Shown piece after piece: positions 57,043 through 64,000 of a DNA stretch of 64,000 nt. A program made the position numbers and the translations under genes. Below the pieces are notes generated by a model, which saw only the letters and a program-made list of their open reading frames with translations, did no database searches and was not told the DNA's origin. The stretch is from assembly GCF_933775445.1 (NCBI RefSeq), contig NC_065878.1, positions 15,077,395-15,141,394 on the forward strand, in the 5' to 3' direction. Within the stretch, counting starts at the first letter, position 1. Each line of letters starts with the position of its first letter. The DNA is from Argentina anserina. Taxonomy: Eukaryota > Streptophyta > Magnoliopsida > Rosales > Rosaceae.

Positions 57043-58374
57043 AATTAACTAGTGTATATGTCTGTTTTCTCGCCCCAGTAGGAGAATATTGGCATGCAAG
57101 TCATTAGGTTTCGTTTCACATGAGAGTGAGTATAAAATGAACTGAACTAAGCTTATAGTATAGTACTGTTCGACGTACTGATGATCAACATATGTGTATA
57201 TATAAAATAAATCACCAATAAAGTTGGCTCTGAAGAAATTATCCATATGGAAGGCTGAATTCCCCCGCCCCCTTTGGGCTAATCATATCCATTTGACTGT
57301 AACTAAGACGGACTTGTATTAATTATTCATCATCGGTTGGGTTAGAAATGCAACCGTAACCAATCTCCTCTGCATCATCCGATCCAGTTATTATTAACCC
57401 TCATTTTGGCTAACAATTGTGGTAAGAGGAGTAATACAGTATAATTCGAGAATTATGGTAATTACCTGAAAAAGTTTTAGAAAAAACTTGCGTACAACTT
57501 AGTATGTATGTATGTGTTTGAACTTTCACATTTGCACATTTTGGGAACACAAATACAAATTTAAACCGTTCAAAAGTTTTGTTTATTAATAAAGATCATT
57601 TTTGTAAAAAATCAATATAAACAAAAATTGTTTATCAGTCGATTGCATTAAATAAATGAACAGTCATGATAAAAGTTAGTAGTCTCATAATTAGTCGTCA
57701 ATTTGTTTAATGCAATCGATTATGAAAACGACTTTTGTTTATATTAATTTTTTTTACAAAGATGATCTTTATTGGTTTATTTAACTTTTGAATTGTTTAA
57801 GCTTTTTATTTACATTGCAAAAAGTAAGTAAATGAGAGAGAGTTCAGACGCGCACATACATACTATTTTGTACATAAGTTTTTTTTTTTCAAAAATGTTT
57901 TACATGGTAATAGACAAGGGAAGATAAACTAGAGAGACCTCGGATCATAGCGTCAGTTATTAAATTGCCAAGTAACAACCGATGCTATCGATTAAGACAC
58001 CCTAAGTTGCCATCCCAACTTACAATGATGTTATCAATGTTTTCCCTAAGTAATTGCAGCTGATTGACACCCTAGTCAATCACCTGGCCCGGCCCTAGCT
58101 TGATACAATGTTTTTATCGCATGCACAAGTTAACTCTATTATGCCTAACCACTTCTAAAAACAAGACAATTACAACAACTCCTGTATTATGCCTAGGTAA
58201 GTAGCTAGGTATACAGTGAGCCTATTTAAGATGAATAAGATATCGTACATTCGTACCACGTTGTTTCAGAACCCCAGCCCGTAGCAAGTTAGAGAACTTT
58301 GTGGTTCTACATCCATAACATATCCCTCAGCTCTCAGCAGTACGTCCTCTGCTTATCAATTTTTCCTTGAACAA
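57043..58374. other. Spacer between the two four-helix genes
   Basis: Contains an inverted-repeat element at 57561-57800. No gene is seen. A TATA-like 'ctatttaag' near 58220 may serve the second copy. Confidence 0.4.
57561..57800. mobile_element. MITE-like long inverted repeat, about 240 bp
   Basis: The left arm (57561 to about 57655) and right arm (about 57702 to 57800) are reverse complements over most of their length: 'ttaaaccgttcaaaag' and 'cttttgaattgtttaa' at the tips, 'cgattgcattaaa' and 'tttaatgcaatcg' at the inner ends. About 45 bases separate them. There is no coding frame. Arms this long would fold into a strong hairpin. The target-site duplication is unclear. Confidence 0.7.
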
Positions 58375-58917
58375 ATGGCTCATAATCTTCGAAATGAATG
58401 GCAATCCTTAATCCTACGGGAACTGCCGGAAGTAGTACCAGCAACTGTTTCAACTTCAACCCATGTCATTTTTGTGTTTATGGTTTCTACACTCCTTGCT
58501 TTGATTGACATCAAATTCCAAGACAGCACCTGTTCCCCATTTGAGACACATCATAAGACAGTCATGCTCACCGTCGTATCCTTAATAGCATATTGCCTAT
58601 TCCTTCGGGTTAGGCACACCTTCCCTGTTAATCGCGCACCTAGCTTCCAAATCGCCATGCGTTTTTCTGGTCTACTCGCAATCGCTTCCTTACTATCACT
58701 TGTTCTTACTGATTCTTGGCACCCTCTCCCCTACATCATCTACATTTTCTATATCCTGGGCCACTGTCGAGGCTTAGTCAGAGTTCTGTGTGTCTTGGCT
58801 TACCAACATGCCGTCAACCGATGCAAGTATGTCATAGGCGATTGTCATTTAGATGTACGTCGTCACTGGAGAAGAAGCCGCACTGCATTGTTGCCGCTGA
58901 CAGTCATCCCTACTTAA
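58375..58917 (+). CDS. Small four-helix membrane protein of unknown function, copy 2
   Basis: An intronless 180-residue paralogue of the protein at 56488. Helices lie at about 30-47, 63-80, 93-111 and 119-138. It keeps 'DIKFQDSTCSPFETH', 'SLIAYCL', 'FSGLLAIASLLSLVLTDSW' and 'PYIIYIFYILG'. The N-terminus and the basic C-terminal tail differ strongly from copy 1, so the membrane core is what selection has kept. The tail is Cys/His-rich ('YQHAVNRCKYVIGDCHLDVRRHW'). A tandem duplicate; function unknown. Confidence 0.75.
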   Translation: MAHNLRNEWQSLILRELPEVVPATVSTSTHVIFVFMVSTLLALIDIKFQDSTCSPFETHHKTVMLTVVSLIAYCLFLRVRHTFPVNRAPSFQIAMRFSGLLAIASLLSLVLTDSWHPLPYIIYIFYILGHCRGLVRVLCVLAYQHAVNRCKYVIGDCHLDVRRHWRRSRTALLPLTVIPT

Positions 58918-61737
58918 ATTTTTCTGTACTTTGTTTAAACGAGCTGAATCATTCAGTTATATGTACGTACTTGTTGTTATATGATGTAAAATAGGGTCTT
59001 CGTGAGTGTTAATAATCTTATTAGGTAATAAGATTAAAAAATATATATTACCGTTGTGTTCCTTTTCTTTTTCTCTTTAAATAATAATTACTAAGCTGGT
59101 GTAAATTTTGTTTTAATGTATTATTACAATAACTACTATTAGAAACTGAGTTTTTTTTTTATACATATTAGAAACTGAGTTGGATTGCACTAGAGTTTAG
59201 TATATATCTACAATGAGTTCATTAGTTTTCTTTTTCTTCACCATTTCACCAAACATTTTTGTAATAGGTTAATTGGTGAATTCGATGACACAAATGTTAG
59301 TTTTAATTAACTTTATCTTAATGAATGCAAACATGAAGTTAAAAGACGAAGATCGAAGAGACTGGCGATCTGCAAGACTTATATCTTTAATCTTTTTGAT
59401 AAATTTGATGTAGTGGCATAGTCCATAACGATTCCAGCAGGTCAATCTATTCATAAATGTCTAAAGATTGAATTTCAAGTTAACAGACTGAAAAAATAAC
59501 TTAATCTGTGTCGGGTAAATCTAATTCATTCACAATTCAATACACCAACAAGGATTAAATTAATTTGACGATAAAAAAAATTGCACGCGGAAATGGCATT
59601 CTTTTCGAAGATCCAAATTCTGGCGTTTTAAGTCTGACTTGATAGAGCAATTTTGCCAATAGATGAGCTAGCTAGCGGACGTCCCAAACAGCATCAGACA
59701 ATGTGGTATATATAAATAGTCAATTTTTATTGATAATGAACAAAACAACGGACCCCGGCCAAAACAACATAGTAACCATGATTCAAAAGTATGTGTACAG
59801 AAGTGTTCGATTACTCTTGTTTTCCAGCTTGCTTGCTCGAATCATCTTAGGCCGGCCGGCCTTTGCTTTACAAATTTTGATGAGGCAATGGAGCGAGCTG
59901 GCAGGAGGAGAAAGCAAGGAGATATTCATTTAGCGCAACGCAGTGGAGCTTCGGTTTTAACAATGACAACACTCACTTTTCCTTTGCTTCTAAAATGAAG
60001 ACTAGGAATGACCGGAATCACTTGGTATCTTACAAAACACAGCTGCAATTCCTGGAGGCCAGGAGGCTGAAGGCTATAAACAATGATGAAGTAACCTGAA
60101 GCAGCTTCACGTGTATTTCCCAGAAGGTTTAGGAATGTTGACGTTGACGTCTTGACGATCCCAGCTGGCCGCCCCTACGTACTTTGTTCTCGAACACACA
60201 AAGCATTTAGACACTGTTTGTCCCACCTGTTTGCTAACCTGGATACCTCATTAATAGAATTTCAGATTTAAGATCTCAAACATATTTTTGAAAATCTTTC
60301 ATATGGTATACCACCTTTATTCTGCTATAAATCTGTTCATCCAAGACTATATATGTGGAAGACCTACCATGCAGTTCAATTTCTTGTGAAATTTCAACAC
60401 GCATATATCTCCATATCAGTCAGCGGCAGAGCCAGAATTCTAAATTTATTAAGGCATAAATGAGTTATCAAACAAAATCTTTACATAAGCATATAAATTT
60501 AAATAATTAATTTTCTGATTGGCGTGTTCATCTTCTTATCTTATGTTGAAAAAAAACACAATATCTAAAAATATATTAAACACCAAACATTAAATAAAAC
60601 TTATTTTTGATAGGGAAAAAACATTTAACTGATTCTAAGAATGTCATTTAAACTAGACTGGGTTCCAAACCTCTTTTAAAAAGCTGACATTTAAGTTAAT
60701 AAAAAAATAGAAAAGGCTAATTACACAATTTATAATATGAGATTTGTATATGAAAAAAATATTTAGAACAAAAGAAAAAGAAAATGACATCAAAGAGGTT
60801 TGAACTCGCAACTTTTTAGTTGGACTTTTGTTGGGGCACCAGTACAATTGTTAACCTATAGTGCCCCACTAATATATTTACAGTGGGTTACGGAGCCATT
60901 ACCATCTGCCAGTATTGGCAATCAATACTTTGCTTATGAGATTCTTTCTGCAAAATTGTGCTGATCAGTAATGCATCGACAGCCAACTCTAGATTTGATC
61001 TAATGTGTAACCAAAGAAACAAAAGGTGAGGAGAATAACGAAGGGTTTTACAAAGGAAGGATGAATATCTTAGAATTTTGGGTTTTGCTAAAGAGAGACT
61101 GAACGTATACACCCGTAGAATTTAAGAGTGAGCTATGCTGAGCCTTTATACAAACGCATGCAAAGTTTTGTCGTGTTTGAATACTATTGTCTGTTTTTTT
61201 TTACTAGGCAAAATTATATATTTAGTCGGAGACTCCAATTGCATTGATTTCTACGAGGAAGAGGATCTTTTCCTGAGACTCAGTTTACCACGAGCTTCCT
61301 GGCCTCTTCTTCCTGACCTTGTCTGTCTCTTCTTTTTGCCTCCTCTCCCGTCTTGATTAAGCATTCATCAACATTCCCTCCCAACCCATGTCATCATTAC
61401 CGTCAACCAGCTTAACCTATCAATTGGGTATTATCAGCTTTGAGATTTGTTGTTTTGCAATTTCTTGGTGAGATTTGTAGTAAGTTAGCAGAGTTGAACA
61501 TTAAATAGAATTTTCCATATTACTGGTGTATAACTTCATTTCTTCTCTGACAAATAGCATACATCAATAAAATCCTATATAGGAAAATCCAAAAAGGGCC
61601 TGTTTACTCTCAAAAGACATTTTATCCCGAGTTGTTACGTATCCATCTCCACTAAACCATCGTGTCGCTGGTCTGAGAATACAATGTGAGTTACAGGGCG
61701 GAACCAGTCTGCTAGAATAAGATCACATTCTCATCCA
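58918..61737. other. Spacer without a recognised gene
   Basis: Frames at 59703-59933, 60653-60847, 60888-61112 and 61135-61356 match nothing I know. The stretch from about 60420 to 60870 ('gcagagccagaattc' to 'gtttgaactcgcaac') has phrases common in decayed plant transposons, but no termini can be fixed. The last few hundred bases before 61738 may be the FCF1 3' UTR. Confidence 0.35.
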
Positions 61738-63961
61738 TCAATATCTTGGAGCTGCACCAAACCAGAAATTAATATTGCAAATCAGACACTGAAGTACAGA
61801 TGCAATGGCAACAGAATGATATCAGCTTTAAAACCGTATTACAGACTCAACCAGGCTAGGAACAATGGTATGAAACAGCAATTTAAATTATATAATAATA
61901 TTTTCATTTCAGTGTCTAGCTTACCTCCACCAATCGTTGCTTCAGGCAACCGCTCAATTGAATACCTGTGTTGGGTGATGTACATGATTGGCACACCAGG
62001 GATCTGCATTTAAACAAGCTAAATTACGTACTAAGGTCTTAATGTCACACATAATACTCCGAAACTGTTTTTGTATTAATTATAGTACCTTTCGGATCCT
62101 TCGTTTCAAGTCTCGATCACATGTTGCCACAATGTAGCATTTATGCTGCAATCCAACAAGAAGATCAACATCGGTCATAGGGAACTTACAGTCAATTGCA
62201 TCATAAAATGCTGATAAGCTGCAAAAAAATCACTAAAGACCAGGCAATAACATAATATGAGGATATTAATGTGAAATAAAAGCTTTGGATAAACAAAAAA
62301 ATGCATTGAATTCTTTTAAATGACAGAAACATGCATCTACAGTTTCAAAAGCCACCTATATGGCTGCAATGCTGTTGTTCGGATTCAAATTTCCAAGTCT
62401 AAAGATTATGCAGCCACTACCAGCAGGCAGCAGATAACTACTATATACATACCATATTCACACAGCTGTGAACATTCAGCACCATAGATTAAGTATACCA
62501 GAACCTTCTAGAAGTGTATCATATTTCACTTAAACATGCTTGTTTGCAAAAACAGAACAGGATATCGATTAATACGCTGACCATAGTGATCTAAATTAAG
62601 TGTAGTTCAAATAAACATTTTGGGAGTAACTATTTGATTATTCTGCAGTCTGAATACCAATCACAAAAGAAAGGAGGGACATCTACAGAAGATCTCTATT
62701 TCACCCACTGAAGAAGGAACAAGGGCAAGTTGTGGTTGGGGGCGTTCAGAAGACTCAGAAAAGTAGGATTAGTTACTGGGTATCATACCTGGGTAACTCT
62801 TTCAACAAGACAGTCATCAGCATAAGTTCCCTTATGAGTACATAACAGTCTCTCAAAACGGGGATCTTTTGCAATCCTATCAAAGAAAAATCTTAATTAG
62901 ACTTTTCAGGGTTCAATTAGATAAATTATCAATGCTGTATGAGTTATCACATTGGTTGTGCACATTTAACAAGGACAAACTATTACAGTCATTACAGACG
63001 TAGTAGACTAGAACAAATATACTATTTTAAAATAGCTAAAAAACAAAAGTAAGGAGATGCAAGAGGAAGTAATGAAGAATGCTAATAGAATAAGTCAAGC
63101 ATACATAAACCCAGCCATTTTGATGGAGCAGCCATAAGCTGCTGGAAAACCAATATCCTCTCCAGAAGCCAAAGACTAAGCCCAACCCTTTCATTCCAAA
63201 AGAATGTCTCAATGATTGTTAAAGGTTCTTGCCAGGTTAAATTTCAGTTTAAGAAGAAAAAAAATAGAATCTAGTGTTTTTAAGAGTCAGTCTGTTTTTA
63301 AGGGTCTTGAGTGTGTCTTATGTTATTTAAGTTGTATGGTAAAGATCTTATGAAACTCTAAGAGTGGAGGGGTTGTATCTGAAGCCTATAGAAATGGCTT
63401 TTAAATGTGATCTGAAAATCAGATAAAAAAAAAAATCTATCGTTGTGCCTTGGTTTTTCACCCCTAACCTTCCTCATTCTAGTTTCCTTCTAAACCTTCT
63501 GTTTCTTTCAGAACTATATTGTTTCCTTGTTCTCTCAACACTCCCTGAGCATCGTAACCAAGTTTTCACCAATTGTTGCTCTCTCCTGCATTAAAATTGA
63601 ACCTTGTGCCCATGATGTATTATAAGTTCAAAAACATAGGAAACTACCTCAGAGCCACACGATATTTCTGACCCAACTTCTCAAGCTCTGCCATCACACA
63701 ATCTGTGATGCAAGGAGTGCCTGTAAATTCAAAAAACAGAAGTCCTTTAGAACAATAAACAGAAAGAAGTTTACAAGGTGCCGAATCACATTTTGGTAAC
63801 CAATATAAGTAGCAGCGAGAATATTGTCTGCAATAAATCTTGTTATCAAACCCAACATTCAAAATCAATGCCGCAGGAAATTCAACAATGTATACAAGCG
63901 AATAAATCAAAGACTCACATTTTGCATATAGGCAGTCCATCATTCCCTTCTCCAAATCCAA
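61738..63961 (-). CDS. FCF1: rRNA-processing protein FCF1/UTP24 homologue, 3' part
   Basis: Six exons on the minus strand: 63961-63919, 63720-63648, 62876-62789, 62145-62089, 62003-61925 and 61751-61738, all GT-AG. They join to 354 bases, i.e. 117 residues and a stop. FCF1/UTP24 is the PIN-domain nuclease of the small-subunit processome that cuts pre-18S rRNA in the nucleolus. Visible motifs include '[15 protein letters not shown]', '[20 protein letters not shown]', '[18 protein letters not shown]', '[17 protein letters not shown]' and '[20 protein letters not shown]', and the protein ends GGAPRY. The acidic residues of the PIN centre in this part are kept. The family is about 198 residues long, so about 80 N-terminal residues lie beyond the right edge. 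The last exon encodes only 14 bases. Confidence 0.93.
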
Positions 63962-64000
63962 CTGCAGAAGGTGAAAGGAAAATCATTAAACACAATACAA

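Noticed and set aside
60420..60910. A transposon bounded by the two 'gagcc' phrases near 60430 and 60890
   Set aside because: The two phrases run in the same direction and give neither an inverted repeat nor a target-site duplication.
63644..63961. 105-codon uninterrupted frame as one exon
   Set aside because: Its middle is intron: the FCF1 reading jumps from 'CLYAK' at 63919 to 'TPCITDC' at 63720 with GT-AG borders.

Overview
This is a window of plant nuclear DNA. Genes have GT-AG introns, AT-rich spacers and many transposon remnants, and every recognisable protein is of land-plant type. A eudicot is clear. Rosaceae is only an impression from the repeat types and was not tested.

Host genes in order: (1) sphingolipid delta-8 desaturase copy A (1603-2958, -); (2) class III acidic chitinase (13214-14107, +); (3) delta-8 desaturase copy B (21511-22857, -); (4) a DUF2358/NTF2-like plastid-type gene (28451-29825, -) with an in-frame stop; (5) ABIL1-type WAVE-complex subunit (32827-35550, +, nine exons); (6) UGT91-type glycosyltransferase (36787-38226, +), followed by a wrecked tandem copy (41788-43230); (7) a 14-exon membrane-anchored GT4-like glycosyltransferase (46656-54103, +); (8) two tandem four-helix membrane proteins of unknown function (56488-57042 and 58375-58917, +); (9) the 3' part of FCF1/UTP24 (61738-63961, -), which runs off the right edge. 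The order desaturase - DUF2358 gene - ABIL1 matches what I recall of Arabidopsis At2g46210-At2g46220-At2g46225, so 21-36 kb looks like an old conserved block. The 18.5 kb between the two desaturases has been filled by mobile DNA.

Mobile DNA can be delimited well by target-site duplications (TSDs): a 1946-bp solo LTR (8947-10892, TSD CTTTT), a 600-bp solo LTR (14283-14882, TSD ATAAC), a 664-bp solo LTR (42049-42712, TSD CAAAT) inside the UGT pseudogene, a 480-bp hAT-type element (7060-7539), and a Mutator-type element with 256-bp inverted arms (11435-12519) that itself holds a 217-bp solo LTR (11870-12086, TSD ATGTG). A GC-flanked block holds three ~490-bp tandem units (24672-26155).

The most interesting structure is a pair of related DNA transposons, each carrying a broken host gene with introns: one around DJ-1 fragments (38320-41498) and one around an F-box/FBD-type fragment plus a Harbinger-like transposase remnant (about 16728-20580). 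They share both termini, lie in opposite orientation, and in both the captured gene is read from the same end. This looks like a gene-capturing (Pack-type) PIF/Harbinger-like family.

The genes are not an operon or a metabolic cluster. Known roles are sphingolipid modification, defence chitinase, actin regulation, small-molecule glycosylation, a Golgi-type glycosyltransferase and 18S rRNA processing.
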